This document shows, one piece after another, positions 10,400 through 21,580 of a stretch of 64,000 nucleotides of DNA. The stretch comes from Myxocyprinus asiaticus (taxonomy: Eukaryota > Chordata > Actinopteri > Cypriniformes > Catostomidae), in NCBI RefSeq assembly GCF_019703515.2, contig NC_059385.1, positions 29,368,001-29,432,000 on the forward strand. Direction: 5' to 3'. Each line of letters opens with the position of its first letter. The first letter of the stretch is position 1. The position numbers and the translations under genes were made by a program. The notes beneath the pieces are model-generated. The model was not told the origin of the DNA. It ran no database searches and was given only the letters and a program-made list of their open reading frames with translations.

Positions 10400-10706
10400 T
10401 GTGAAAGCTCTAGGTTCATGGGCAATGGAGGAGTCAGGAGACAGCGAACAGGTCAGTGTCTTTATATTTTAGTCTTAATGACACAGCTAATAGCCAGCTC
10501 AAAACAAAGGGACAATTGGGTAGCTGCTACTTGTTCACCCCTGGTGCTCTCTCTCCCCGCTCTGATGCCCTGGCATGCCTTTTCAGGTCTCCCTCCACCA
10601 TCACTACAATCAGAGACAGGTGTTAGAGTAATCATAACCCAGGTGATGATCCTTACCTCTCTCTCTCTCCCGCAGACTGACACATGACCATGCCCTCCAT
10701 GCCACA
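10400..10706 (-). repeat. solo LTR nested in the RNase H region
   Basis: On the minus strand it runs TGTGGCATGG... to ...CTTTCACA. Its first 60 bases resemble the host element's own LTR (TGTGG start, GGGAGAGAGAGAGGTAAGGA block), so it comes from a related family. CACTC (10395-10399) and CACTA (10707-10711) are a 5-bp target duplication with one mismatch. It contains a TATA-like AAAATATAAAG. It arrived after the larger element and then lost its interior by LTR recombination. Confidence 0.8.
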
Positions 10707-10708
10707 CA

Positions 10709-11939
10709 CTACTTCTCTATGGTGCTGTACTTCTTCTCTCTCATAGAGAGCTTTTGACTAATGTACAGCACCGAGCGCTCCTCCCCCTCCACCACCTGGG
10801 ACAGAACAGCACCCAGCCCCCTGTCCAATGCGTCCGTCTGTAAAACAAAAGGGAGAGAGAAATCAGAGGAATGCAGAAGCGGCCCATCACAAAGTGCAGC
10901 TTTTACCTGTGTGGAAGCTTGTTGGCATGACTCCATCCACTGGACCGGGTCTGGGGCTCCCTTTTTAGTGAGATCAGTCAGTGGGCTAGTGATATTGGAA
11001 AAATTAGGCTCAACCCTTCTATAGTAGCCGGCTAGCCCCAGAAACTGTCTCATCTCCTTTTTGGTCTTGGACCTCGGGCAGGTCATGATCACTCTGGTTT
11101 CATCAGTTTGGGGTCGCACCTGCCTGTGACCAAAGTGGAACCCCAGATACCGTACCTCCACCTACCCAATTGCGCACTTCTTCGGATTTGCTGTAAGCCC
11201 CGTTCGTCACAGTGACCTCAGAACTGCCCTCAGATGCTGCATATGCCGTTGCCAATCATTACTGTAAATAATGATATCATCCAAATAAGCAGAGTCATAT
11301 GCAGCGTGCGGTCTGAGGACTCGGCCGATAAGATGCAGAAACATAGCCAGGGCCCCAAACAAACCGAACAGAAGGGTCACAAATTGGTGTAATCCAAACG
11401 GTGTGGAGAAGGCCGTTTTCTCATGTGACATTGGCGTTAAGGGGATCTGCCAATATCCCTTTGTCAAATCCAGTGTCGAATAAAAGTGAGCTGAACCGAT
11501 CGGGCAGTTCATCAATATGAGGCATTGGATAAGCATCAAATTTCAACACTGCGTTGACCTTTCTATAATCCACACAGAACTGGACAGAGCCTTTGCTCTT
11601 AGGCACCAGAACCACCGGGCTGTCCTAATCGTTTAGGGATTCTTCTATTATGCCCATATTGGGCATGGCCTTTAATTCTTCCCGTTCTACTTGTTTCTTG
11701 TGTTCGGGTAAGCGGTAGGAACGACTACGTACCACTACTCCTGGGAATGTCTCGATGTGGTGTTTTATGAGACTAGTGTGGCCAGGTATATGCGAGAACA
11801 CGTCAGAGAAATTATTTTGCAATCTGGCAACCTCCGTACATTGTGACTGCGAGAGGTGGTCTCCGCAAGGGACCGGGGTGAACTGATTGGCTTCTAGCCT
11901 CGTCTCCGGGCCGAGCTCCTCCCTCTCCGGAACTACCAT
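10709..11939 (-). pseudogene. gypsy reverse transcriptase and start of RNase H, broken
   Basis: Three overlapping frames hold the domain. 11939-11625 has the N-terminal part (HHIETFPGVVVRSRSYRLP). 11615-11421 has QFCVDYRKVNAVL. 11539-11207 has STLDLTKGYWQIPLTP and the catalytic SAYLDDIIIYS. 11161-10709 has RQFLGLAGYYRR, SPLTDLTKKG and the RNase H start QTDALDRGLGAVLSQ. Frameshifts near 11500 and 11200 and a stop near 11622 inactivate it. The YLDD catalytic pair itself is preserved. The enzyme would copy the element RNA in cytoplasmic particles. Confidence 0.88.
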
Positions 11940-11959
11940 TGATAAAAGGATATGGGGAC

Positions 11960-12110
11960 CACCTCACTCCATGGTTTTAGTAGGTTGAGGTGGTACATTT
12001 GACATGCCCCGCCCCTATCAGAATGCACTACCTCATAATCGACTTCCCCAACTCTTTGTGTGACCTCAAAGGGCCCTTGCAACTTTGCGAGTAATTTAGA
12101 GCTCGTTGTT
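11960..12110 (-). pseudogene. Pol linker between integrase and RT
   Basis: Minus-strand translation gives FEVTQRVGEVDYEV followed by MYHLNLLKPWSEVVP. This is homologous to the segment at 2010-2140 of the plus-strand element and lies between integrase and RT in both. Frame is interrupted relative to flanking segments. Confidence 0.7.
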
Positions 12111-12190
12111 GACAGTAATAAAATTAATTTATCTCCCGGTGCAAATTCCCGTAGCTGAGCTCCCCTGTTATACAGACGGGACTGGCATTC

Positions 12191-13108
12191 TTACGCCTGT
12201 AGCAAATTCTCCTGTGATATTCGCCACAGTGTGTGGAGTTTTACTCTCAGGTCAAGAATGTATTGAATTTCATTTTTGCTCTGTGAAGGTCCCTCCTCCC
12301 AATTTTCCTTCATGACATCTAACACGCCATGGGGCTTACGCCTATGTAATAATTCAAAATGGGAAAACCCCGTGGAGGCTTGCGAGACCTCTTGCACTAC
12401 AGATAACAGGGGTTCAAGCCACCTATCCCAATTCAGAGCATCTTTGTGCACGAACTTACATCATCATACATTACAATCATATTTTTTAAGGTTTTATTAA
12501 ATTGTTTTGACCAAACCATCTGTTTGTGGATGGTACATGCTTGTCAGAATTGATTTAATACCTAATAATTCGTACAGCTCGTGTAATGCACGTAATATGA
12601 AAGTAGTGCCCTGATCAGTGAGGATTTCTTTCAGAATCTCCACTTGGGAGATTATTCTGAAGAGTTCCTCCGCAACACTACGTGCTGAGATGTTACGAAG
12701 AGGCACTGCTTTCAGGTATCGCGTTGTGTAGTCCACTAGAACCAACACAAAGTGATGCCCACATGCTGTCCATTCTAATGGTCTGACAAAGTCCATGCCA
12801 ACTCTGTCAAAGGGAACCTCGATCAATGGAAGAGGACACAATGGCACTTTTGGAGTGGCCAGCAGATTCACCAGCTGACATTCGCGGCATGTCGCACACC
12901 ACTGGCTAACATCTCTGTGAATTCCCGGCCAATAGAAAAGGGCCATGAGACAGCTTAGTGTTTTCCCCTGTCCCAAGTGACCTGCCATCAGACTATGATG
13001 AGCCGCCTGGAACAACATTTCCTGACGGCTCCTTGGTACTAACAACTGGGTTGTATCTTCTTTTGTCTGAGTGTCTTGCGTCATTATACTTACAGGTATT
13101 TGGTACAT
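12191..13108 (-). pseudogene. gypsy integrase, broken
   Basis: The 13108-12497 frame begins with a zinc-binding HHCC region (HHSLMAGHL ... CATCREC) and continues with the catalytic core: first Asp in VGMDFVRPLE, second in LTDQGTTF, then YHPQTDGLV. The codon for the third catalytic residue (Glu after GLV) is lost through base changes and a one-base frameshift, and the frame ends. The segment 12451-12191 (WDRWLEPLLSVVQEVSQAST) is the core's C-terminal part in another frame. The gene lies upstream of RT, so it would be released from the N-terminal side of Pol. Confidence 0.88.
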
Positions 13109-13334
13109 CCCAGCTCGATTGGGGGCGGCCTATGAAGGGGACCCAGATCACCGTCCCCACCTCCATCACCGGGCATTGTTCGTGGACGTGTCCCAGCTCC
13201 CTGCAACTCCAACAGACCGGTCCATACCTCACGCCCATACCAGTGGTGGCAGCTTCCCCCATCTGAGAGGAAGAAGGGGTAGAGCCAGGGGAGAGAGAGA
13301 CAGGAGTGTTAGTACGCCCCCGAGGCCGGGGCAC
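12993..13334 (-). pseudogene. Gag nucleocapsid zinc knuckle and protease region, decayed
   Basis: The frame contains CWSCRELGHVHEQC, a CCHC zinc knuckle that binds genomic RNA in the Gag nucleocapsid. It is preceded by a basic, proline-rich stretch as in many gypsy Gags. I do not see a convincing aspartic protease motif between this point and the integrase at 13108, so the protease has either been lost or is unrecognisable. Part of the frame overlaps the integrase start in a different phase. Confidence 0.7.
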
Positions 13335-13386
13335 CGGTGTCAGAGGATTTTTCCACCGTTTACGGGGGAACGGGATAGGTCGTTGG

Positions 13387-14117
13387 TCAAAGGAGGGGGC
13401 GGGGGATGGGGAGTGATGACAGAGAGAGAGAGGGGGGCTCGCTGGCCCCCGAGTACGCCGCTAAATGGTCCTCCGCCAACTGCACTGCTTCATCCAGCGA
13501 TGCTGGTCGGTGGCACTGGACCCAATCCGCAGTCCCTTTCTGTAGTTTGGAGACAAATTGTTCCACTACCACAAGATAAATGAAACCCCCGACATCGCTG
13601 GGCTCCTCAGCCAGCACCCACCTCCGGCAAAGGCAAACGGGTGGCCTACTTCGCTCAGCGTCAGGGTTCGGAACTGCTGGCGATGCTCTTCGGGATTGCG
13701 GCCTACCCGCTGCAGGATGGCTTTCTTCAGCTCAGGGTACCTCAGGAGCTGATGATTGGGAGTTGTTGGGTTGCGAGTTGGTCCTCCCCGGTCAGAAGCT
13801 GTAGGAGGTGGACATTGCGCCCGCGGCCATTCCAGAGGTTGGGCCGTGCGCTCAATGAGCTCCAGAAAGGCCTCTGGCTCATCTTGTGCCCCCATCTTCG
13901 CCAGCGTCACATGGGGGTTCGCTGCTGCCAGCTGTGGCGCGCGACCCCCCTGGGGTACCAAGCTCCGCAATGCCCGTCGGTCCTCTTCTTGGCCTCAAAG
14001 GAGTGCCTCGAAGTGCTGTTGCTGCTCTGCCCACAGATCCATGAGGGCCTGGTGTTGCATCTGGTGGATGCTGGCAAGGGATCTGAACACTTCCACCAGT
14101 GGCAAATATGACTCCAT
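13387..14117 (-). pseudogene. Gag capsid region of the Gmr1-like element, broken
   Basis: The first ATG after the primer site is at 14117 (MESYLPLVEVFRS). A TGA at 13997-13995 interrupts the frame, which then continues through 13970-13566 with DEPEAFLELIERTAQ. The 13617-13387 frame has EQFVSKLQKGTADWVQ and SLDEAVQLAEDHLAAY, similar to the SCAN-like capsid C-terminal region of fish gypsy Gags. A deletion removes part of the capsid before RYPELKKAILQRVG. The product would form the virus-like particle. Confidence 0.75.
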
Positions 14118-14137
14118 AGCAGCATACCTTCCTCCTT

Positions 14138-14156
14138 ATCCCAGGTTTCGGCACCA
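14138..14156 (-). promoter_or_regulatory. primer binding site matching tRNA-Phe
   Basis: One base inside the 5' LTR the minus strand begins TGGTGCCGAAACCTGGGAT. This is complementary to the 3' end of vertebrate tRNA-Phe including CCA, with one mismatch in 19 positions by comparison from memory. The position and the terminal TGG are those expected of a host-tRNA primer site. Confidence 0.8.
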
Positions 14157-14157
14157 G

Positions 14158-14534
14158 TGTAATAAAGTTTCGGGTCGGGCAGATAAAGGAGGAAGCGGGA
14201 ACCAGTTTCCACAGTTCACATGAGTCAGTTATATTATCAAATAAACAGCAGTCACTGTATAGCTCCACTAAAAACACTAGACGGCTTTTCAGCGTTACAC
14301 AAACAGTTCACTTTTCAGCTTCACACAACACAAGACTCTCTCTCTCGAGGAACAGACACGAAGACTCTGGTCTGTCATTTTCTCGCTCTATGGACTGGCT
14401 GTCTTTTATCTCCCCCGACTCTCACTGTGAACATAGAGATGGTAATTAGTCACAATTCATCTCAGGTGGATTTCCTTACCGCTTTCTCTCTCTCCAGACG
14501 GGTGTTCGACCACGACCACGCCCTCACCTCCACA
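14158..14534 (-). repeat. 5' LTR of the Gmr1-like element
   Basis: This 377-bp LTR starts TGTGGAGG on the minus strand and ends TTATTACA next to the primer site. It contains an AT-rich promoter-like GGGAGATAAAAGAC. It pairs with 9766-10121. Confidence 0.85.
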
Positions 14535-14539
14535 CCCAC

Positions 14540-15658
14540 CTTCTTCTTTCACAGAAATCGAGACTGAATTGCGTCTGAGCCTTGAACCTGATGAATCGAT
14601 TAGTATGTTCACTTTCAGATGGTATCTGTGGTGATGTATGGCATAATTCTCAGAGCCTGATGCTGCCAGAGGAGGAGAATATATGAATGTTGATGAGAGC
14701 GACCGGTAACTGGTTTTGGGGAGCAACATCTGTGGCTGCCATTTGTTGATGGGCGGGTGCTACTTGCCATGAAAATCGAGAGTTGACTTCCCTCAGGCTA
14801 AAAGGTAGATTGTGTAAGTTATGAAGATGTTAGACATTACAGTGAGTAGATAATTTTGTAACATGACATGTCTGCTGGATACAACGATTTACAAGGTAAA
14901 TATTTATTTCGAAATAGAGACAGGGAGAATAGGATTGAAAAAAATAAAAAATAAAACAGCCAAAGATGGTTTGCTGATGTTAGCTGGTTTAAGCTGGTTT
15001 AGCTGGTTTCCAAGTCTGGGCAGGCCAAAATAGTCTCATGACAACTTAATCATTTGTATGAGTGGGTTAAGATATTGTGTGACACCAACCAATCAGCAAA
15101 CATAATCTCTTAAATCTGTACAATATAAGCCTCCTATCAAAACATTATTTCAAGAACAACAATATCTGTGAAGAGATTTGGCTACTTATTCTATATCTAT
15201 TTATGCAATATAACTGTCTGAGGTACTGTATCTCAAAATATGAAATATGCTTCTCATATTATTATAATATGCTTATCATATATATATTTCAACATACTAC
15301 ATTTTTTTGTTTTTGTTTGGAGGACTCTTAAAAGTCTGAAAATAATATTTTTTGTCCCTGTCTGCTGATGTTTCAGATCAGGATAAGGCTTGGGACTGCA
15401 CATTCTTCTGGTGTCATCAGCCAATCAGTGTTCTCATGGAAGATAAGAAATTAACTTGAATTAACAAGCAATATTTTATCACTTTTGGTGACTTTTTTCC
15501 CTGAGCTCTGGTTTGTTTCCGCCCTGGTTGCAACAAATGGATTTATAACTGCATGAGCACTACAGCTCAATGTGTCTGGAATGTGCCATGCTAACTGCTA
15601 GGTTATATTAGCATTTCTCTTTATTTGTGATATTGTTTGAGAAACATCAAATTAGTTA

Positions 15659-15660
<2 letters not shown>
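14540..15660. other. non-coding, with a short GCTGGTTT minisatellite
   Basis: No gene is visible. At about 14983-15013 there are tandem copies of a GCTGGTTTAA-type unit (TTAGCTGGTTTAAGCTGGTT), a motif seen again in degenerate form at 17305-17475. The rest is AT-rich sequence with no open frame of note. Confidence 0.5.

Positions 15661-15706
<46 letters not shown>
15661..15706. repeat. (TTA)n microsatellite
   Basis: About fifteen tandem TTA units with one imperfect unit at the right end. Confidence 0.9.
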
Positions 15707-15710
<4 letters not shown>

Positions 15711-18057
15711 ATTAAATTACTAGTAATGGGGAAAAGTCTCTTTTAACACTGCTGTACAGATAAAATACTTAGTATAAGATGACAATGCAGTTTTGCTCAG
15801 TGCCAAATTCAAAAACTGTGATTTGGAAGTGTCCTTGCCAGAGGAGTGGGTTAATTTCCCACATGAAATAGCCAAACAATGTAGTTTAAGCTGATGTTAA
15901 AATGAAGCAGAGCAAGTATGCCATAAAAGCGTACATTTACCATGGCATAAAACACATTTTTAATTGAAATATGATATTTAGAAATATTTGTTTTATTAAG
16001 CAACATCTTGTGTAGGGGAGTGTTTGAATGGCCTGAGATTGTGCTTGTTCTCTGTGAAATTGAACATAAATCACTGAAGGTTGTGTCTTTAATAGTACTG
16101 TAGGGACACTTTATCAGTTGTGGACATGGTCTATGTCTTTCTCTGTTCAACCTCAAATAAGTCTAGCACCGCTTCACCAGTGCATGCCCTGTTTCTTATT
16201 AAAGTAAAAAGGAGATGATGTTCTGTATTAGTCCTTATAGTACAATATTTCTTGGTGAGAACACAGGCTTATACATTATTTGTCCAACTTCACACTGTCT
16301 GTCTTTGGAGATGACCACAGAGTCCTTTTACATATTTATCCCCCCCCAAAAAAAAAAAAAAAAAAAAAACAAAACAAACAAAAAAAAAAGAAAACATAAA
16401 AATTTAACTAGAAATTAAAGCTGTGAAGAGAATACTTTCAGTTTACACTCAACTGTGCACAAGCTGTTGGAAATATTTCACCGACAACTGACCAGACCAG
16501 ATGTCACAAAAAAAGACAAATGTTATGTGAGGGCAGTCACTGCAATCTTTCTTCAAGCTGTCCAAAGACTCCTTAAAAAATATAAATCTGTGTCTTTTAA
16601 ATTTAGCGAGAGAAGTCTAAGATGCCCCCATGTTCTTCGTGAATTACAGCTTGAGCAACATGAGGCATTTTCTGTTCGAGACAGTGGGGAAAAAAAGAGT
16701 CTTTCCAATGATAAATATAAAGAGGGAATTTGCTTCGTTCTCAGCATGGAGGGGAACGTGTTCCCCAGGAGTTTGACAGTGAGGAAGCTTTGTTAACACC
16801 AACCATCTGTGGAGGGAGTTAATGGCAGTTGACAAGCCCTGCTTGAAATTATTTCCTATTTTGTTTCTGCGGTCGAACGTCTTAAATAGTTGTTGAGACA
16901 GACTAAATAAAAGCCATACAACATGAAGTATCTGATCAGGGCTGCTTCTTCTTCTCTTTTGTTTTTTACAACTTTGGCCTCATAAAAAACAGATTCTACA
17001 CTTGTTTGAGTCTTGGTAATGAAAGAGGCGCAGCTGAAAAGTTGCTTCCCAGTGGAAATGTTGTGAATCAGTGGAAATGCGTACAACATGCCACCGGCAC
17101 TTGTGCTGTTGATGCTACGACATGGGGAGCGTGCAGTTGGAAAAGCTGGGTCAAAAGCAAAGCATTTTGGAGCAAGGGGACTTGGATATGTTTACCACAA
17201 GCGGCTCATGATGATTAGATATTAAATCAGATCTTGTGTCTAGAGTTAATTCATATTTTTCATCTGATTTACTTTCCCAGCTGAAAATAAAACTGTTTTA
17301 TCCATCTTAAGGTGGTTAGCAGGTCTCTCAGCCTGGCCAAGCTGGTTATGGTGGTGTTTTAGAGTGGTTTTTTGGACACTTGCCAGATGGTCATGCTTGG
17401 AGACCAATTGGCCAACCAGCTAAACACCAGCCAACAAACACCACCAAACTGGTTTAGTCTGGTTTAAGCTTTTTCAGATGAATTATTTCTTACTCTACAG
17501 AAAAACTAGGCTGTCCAGTGAGATTTATATACAAATTTAGTGCATATTCCTCCTAGAAGCTTTTAAGCAGTCATGGCATAGGATTAAGTTGTCTGATGTA
17601 TACACATGCACACCTGTCTCAAATACGGTACCATCTGGAGCTATTGGCTGTTCCAGAGGTCAACACAACACAAAAGACCCAAAGCAAATTAATTCAACCA
17701 TTTTGAGGTTTATTAAATTGACCGTATTGTGGACTGAGACACAAGAGATCTAGTTATTGCAACTTTAACCAGACAGAAATTTGAGCAGGTCATGAGAAAC
17801 CCTCACAAATCTTTCGACCTTCATTTTTGGTAATTGTTTTATATTTGTGGATAATTTTACGTACTGAAGCTATTGGTTCAGGACAGAAATTAATGTGTAC
17901 GCATCTTTTACCAGCGGCAGTCCATTGGAAGAGTCTAGGGAGGCTGAGCCTCCTCTAAAAACAACAAAAGTGATACAATTAACAGTTGTTTTAATCAATT
18001 CACCTACTAAAATACATAAATGAGAAAACTTTAATGGAAAATTATGTTTTCTTTTGT
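15707..18057. other. non-coding with poly-A tract and minisatellite traces
   Basis: A poly-A tract with C and G interruptions spans 16348-16400. The longest open frame, 16455-16796 (113 codons), shows no motif that I recognise and no splice or promoter context, so I do not call it a gene. Degenerate GCTGGTTT/AACCAGC units occur at 17305-17475 in both orientations, giving some hairpin potential. Confidence 0.45.
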
Positions 18058-18059
18058 TT

Positions 18060-18093
18060 GTGTGGGTGTGTGTGTGTGTGTGTGTGTGTGTGA
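18060..18093. repeat. (TG)n microsatellite
   Basis: A TG dinucleotide array with one GGG interruption near its left end. A further TG-rich stretch lies at 18900-18930. Confidence 0.9.
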
Positions 18094-18929
18094 GTTTTCA
18101 TCCCATGTGTTCAAAAGAACAAAATTACTTTCAGAGAAATTGTAGCCAATGTGATTCTTTTATTAATAAAATACACACAGTTTAGATCACACAGGTAAAA
18201 TACTTGTCGCTTGTCTCATGTCTGCGAGCGACAGCATGTCATTCAGTTGTGGTAGCACTATATGTGTATGCGTTCCTTGATCCTTATGACTTAACGTGTA
18301 ATTCTAGATGATATTTTTCAAAAGCGTCAATAAACCTGCTCTTCAGCAGAGTTCAAGTTTGTATTCGATATATTTGCTCTGCAAACTGTATGCAGGCTTT
18401 GGATTTTCTTGACACTGTTATTTCAGGATGACCAGAGCAACATTTCGGATTTAATGATTAGACCGCTAGTTAGTCCAGTTATGAGCAAGTTATTCAGTCA
18501 CATGACTTTTTTGATGCATTCATCTTACATTTCTGATAATTCAAAAAGGTGTTTATTCAATAAATGTGTTTCCATCATAGTTTATGTTAAGTTCTTTTTA
18601 TCGAATAGAAAATGTATCCACCACAAGTGAGCATATACGTTTTTTATGTGCATTTTGGAGATTTTATTTGCATAAAAGTATGTGGATGGAATCCCAGCTA
18701 ATGATATGTTGGTCCTTAGATACAGCTTGGATCCCTGTAATTTTTTTGCAGAAAAAACTCAAGAGCCATATCTAGGGTTCCGAATATTAAAAAGCCTTGG
18801 GGATGGGCTAGGGATGCACCACTGTTTCGGCCACTGATTTTAATCAGCCAATTATTGACCAGATTAAAACCATCTGCATGTTGGTCATATGATCAGGTTT
18901 TGTGTGTGTTTGTGTGTGTGTGTGTGTGG

Positions 18930-19275
18930 GCAGGTTTAAGTGGTTTACGAGGACTTTTTTTTTAGGTTACAAACTGGTAATTACAAGGGTATTATGCTAT
19001 AAATGTGGTTTATGAGGACATTTCTAGTGTCCCCATAATTCAAATTGCTTAAAAAACATACTAAACGATGTTTTATTGAAAATGTAAAAATGCAGAAAGG
19101 TTTACGTGAGGGTTAGGTTTAGGGGTAGGGTTAGGGTTAGGCGATAGAATCCATAGTTTGTACAGTATAAAAATCATTATGTCTATGGAGAGTCCTCATA
19201 ATGATAGCTTCACCAATATGTGTATGTATGTGTGTGTGTGCGTGTGTTTGTGCGTGCATGTGTGCGTGTGTGTAA
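18930..19275. repeat. dispersed repeat with telomere-like motif, nested in the hAT MITE
   Basis: Landmarks are GTGGTTTATGAGGACATTTC (near 19010), TAGGGTTAGGGTTAGG (near 19124) and GGAGAGTCCTCATAATGATA (near 19186), followed by a (TG)n/(CGTG) array to 19272. The GAGGAC...GTCCTC segments are inverted with respect to each other. It interrupts the hAT MITE. Confidence 0.5.
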
Positions 19276-19507
19276 TATACAGAAATACCTACAAAAAAAT
19301 AAATGAAAAACATAAAATGTAAATCATGTTGAATATGCATTATTTGAATTTGTGATGTTTTATCATAATATGTCAAATATGAGTTCTATGGTTGAGAACT
19401 GCAAAAACAGAAGTGCAATCTGTTTTTTAATCTCTTTATTTATGTATTTTTTATTTTATCTTTCATTGTGGCTCTCTTAAAATTTTGTCATGTCATGTGT
19501 TCAACAG

Positions 19508-19541
19508 ATTAAATCCATGTTCAATGGAACATGGATTTAAT
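19508..19541. repeat. perfect 15-bp hairpin
   Basis: ATTAAATCCATGTTC and its exact reverse complement flank a 4-base loop (AATG). It lies inside the hAT MITE; its role, if any, is unknown. Confidence 0.8.
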
Positions 19542-19724
19542 GTACCCCCTTTGTACCCCCTTTTTTAAATTATTTTTAAAGCATAATTCCTAAGAAAAAA
19601 AGTGATCTGATGACAAAATAATGTTAGCACTGTAAGTGGCAAATTATCTATCTGTATCAGTCTAAATATTTTTTGTTAAATCAGTATCGCATCAGCTAAA
19701 AATTTTCATATTGGTGCATCCCTA

Positions 19725-21465
19725 GGGTAGTCTCTTTTGGCTTAGGCAGTAGACATTAAGCAACAACCTAACAACCACCCATAACACCCATACAACTATC
19801 AAGTAATGCCCTGGCAATCACCCATAACACCCTACCAACAGCATTGCAACACACTACAAATGACTCAGAACACTCTAGAATCTTGGCTGTAACTTTTGAA
19901 TGGGCAAGTACTACTCATATTTATTTATTATTTTATTTCAGAAAATGTAAAAATCTAGTTTTCATTATAAAAGAGCACTTTACTATTCTACTATTCTCTT
20001 TTTAAACACTGTTTCCCTTTTTGATAGAAATAAAGAGAATACATGGTCAAAGTACAACGATAACGCTAAGCTTTGGACTTGAAAATGCCAAGACCAATAC
20101 CGATTTTGCTTGCAAAGATTGTAACGCTCTTCATTTCACCACCTATCATAACTCCACGAGACAGCATCCTTTTGTATAAAACCATATAAAATAGTGTTTG
20201 CAAAATCGAGTGTGACAGCCCTTGAAGTTTTGTTCACTAAAAACAAGCTTTAACTTGTCCTTCTGCCATATTCTTTCATCAAAGCTTTATGTATTTGCAA
20301 GAAATCAGCTGTAACAGACAGGAGTGCATACTGGATGGCTAAAAATCACAAAGCTTGACCTAACAAATGAGAAGGACATATTCATTGAGACATAACTGCA
20401 GTGACTAACAGTGGATGTGTATTTGTGTTCTAAACGTCTATATTTCAAGGCAAGCAGCTCGACTGAACAGTATTTGTTAAGGTAACAATGCAAAAACCAT
20501 AAGATACTGCTCTTCCTTTGCGGCATTAAAAAGCATATGGCTTGTTTTTGCTTCACATTCCCCAGTGGAAGTTATATAATATCTGCTATTGCATTCACCT
20601 TATCTAAACGTTTTGTGTCTTGTTGCTGATACCCGATGCAATCTCGCCACATCCATGCATATTTCTTCAGGTCTGTGAAAAGGATGCGAGTGTCGGTTAT
20701 AAATTACATGCCTCAGCTTTGTTCTGCTCGGGTCCCATGTTGGCCCTCCTGTGATCATACCGGTTCTCCCCACCCTGAGATGCTTCCTCCTGGCCTCCTT
20801 TGCCTTGGCAGGGCCCGCAAGCTGTGATAGATGTGATGTCACCACCCTCAATGCGGTTTGAGCGGTATATTACACTCAGACAGCTCAGGGATTTCCTCTA
20901 TAGAACTGTCTCCACCTCTCTCTCCTCCCATCTGACTCAACACCCACCTCTGCTGCCCTTAAACCATGTCAAACTTTACAAAGATCAAAGAGCATCAACT
21001 CCTTCAAGCTGATGCTGCTCTGTTTCTTCTCCATTCTAAGTCCTTTCTGGACTTTTTTGCTGTGTTTTTATGACAGAAAAAAGAAAAAAACATTTAAATG
21101 GTATCTTTTTTCAGAGCTATTTGGAATACTGGATTCTGATTGATCAATGACACAAAAAGAAGAATTCAGTAGTGTACATTGTATATTAAAACATTTATTA
21201 CCAGTCTAATCTCATGAAAATTACTAGACTGTGGTGACATTTGTGGTGAAAAATGATATCACATGGTTCATTGCACTTATTGCAGCAGTTCTGAGGTGAA
21301 GTGTCCACTATGTGGGGTTAAAAGCGGGTACAATTTTCTTCCAAATGGAATACTCTATCATGCATTAAATTCTGCCTCCCTAGCCTAAACCTTAAACCAA
21401 AACCTAATCGATAGTATCATAAAAGCAAATGTGAGATTAAAAAGGCAATTGCTGAAACAACCATG
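19725..21465. other. non-coding, unassigned
   Basis: About 1.7 kb without element termini. The 20600-20851 region has matched open frames on both strands and is less AT-rich than its surroundings, and could be a conserved non-coding block or a degenerate exon, but I recognise no protein in it. The start (19745-19870) contains CCCATAACACC-type low-complexity repeats. Confidence 0.4.
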
Positions 21466-21499
21466 TTGTTTTGTGGTGCTTCTATGAAACTTTCGACTC

Positions 21500-21580
21500 A
21501 TGTGTTGAGTCGTGCTCTCTTCAGGACTCGTACCCCGGTCCTTCACATCATGAGTACAGCATTCTATCTGTTGAGCTACT
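21500..21580 (-). repeat. tRNA-derived SINE head
   Basis: On the minus strand TAGCTCAACAGATAGAATG resembles an internal polymerase III box A and GGTACGAGTCC resembles box B, about 35 bp apart. The sequence between does not form a complete tRNA cloverleaf that I can verify, and no CCA or terminator is evident. It is best read as a SINE fragment. Confidence 0.5.

Larger units (their letters stand above)
9766..14534 (-). mobile_element. full-length Ty3/gypsy element with Gmr1-like order (integrase before RT)
   Basis: Two direct repeats (9766-10121 and 14158-14534) flank a 4-kb interior, and CCCAC lies outside both (9761-9765 and 14535-14539), a 5-bp target duplication. Reading the minus strand the order is LTR, tRNA-Phe-type primer site, gag, zinc knuckle, integrase, linker, RT, RNase H, polypurine tract, LTR. 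Integrase upstream of RT is the arrangement reported for Gmr1 elements of fish and other deuterostomes, as in Ty1/copia, although the RT is of Ty3/gypsy type. All genes contain stops or frameshifts and a solo LTR interrupts RNase H, so the copy is dead. Confidence 0.87.
18809..19724. mobile_element. hAT-type non-autonomous element (MITE)
   Basis: The left end reads TAGGGATGCACC and the right end GGTGCATCCCTA, a perfect 12-bp terminal inverted repeat of hAT type. The 8-bp flanks GGATGGGC and GGGTAGTC agree at five positions and may be a decayed duplication. Next to the right end the sequence CAGTATCGCATCAGC is typical of this family's subterminal region. No transposase is encoded. Another dispersed repeat (about 18930-19275) sits inside it. 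Confidence 0.7.

Noticed and set aside
16455..16796. 113-codon plus-strand open frame
   Set aside because: No domain, promoter or splice context and no similarity that I recognise. Chance is more likely.
19112..19142. True telomere or chromosome end
   Set aside because: Only about two to three TTAGGG units occur, inside a dispersed repeat with ordinary sequence on both sides.
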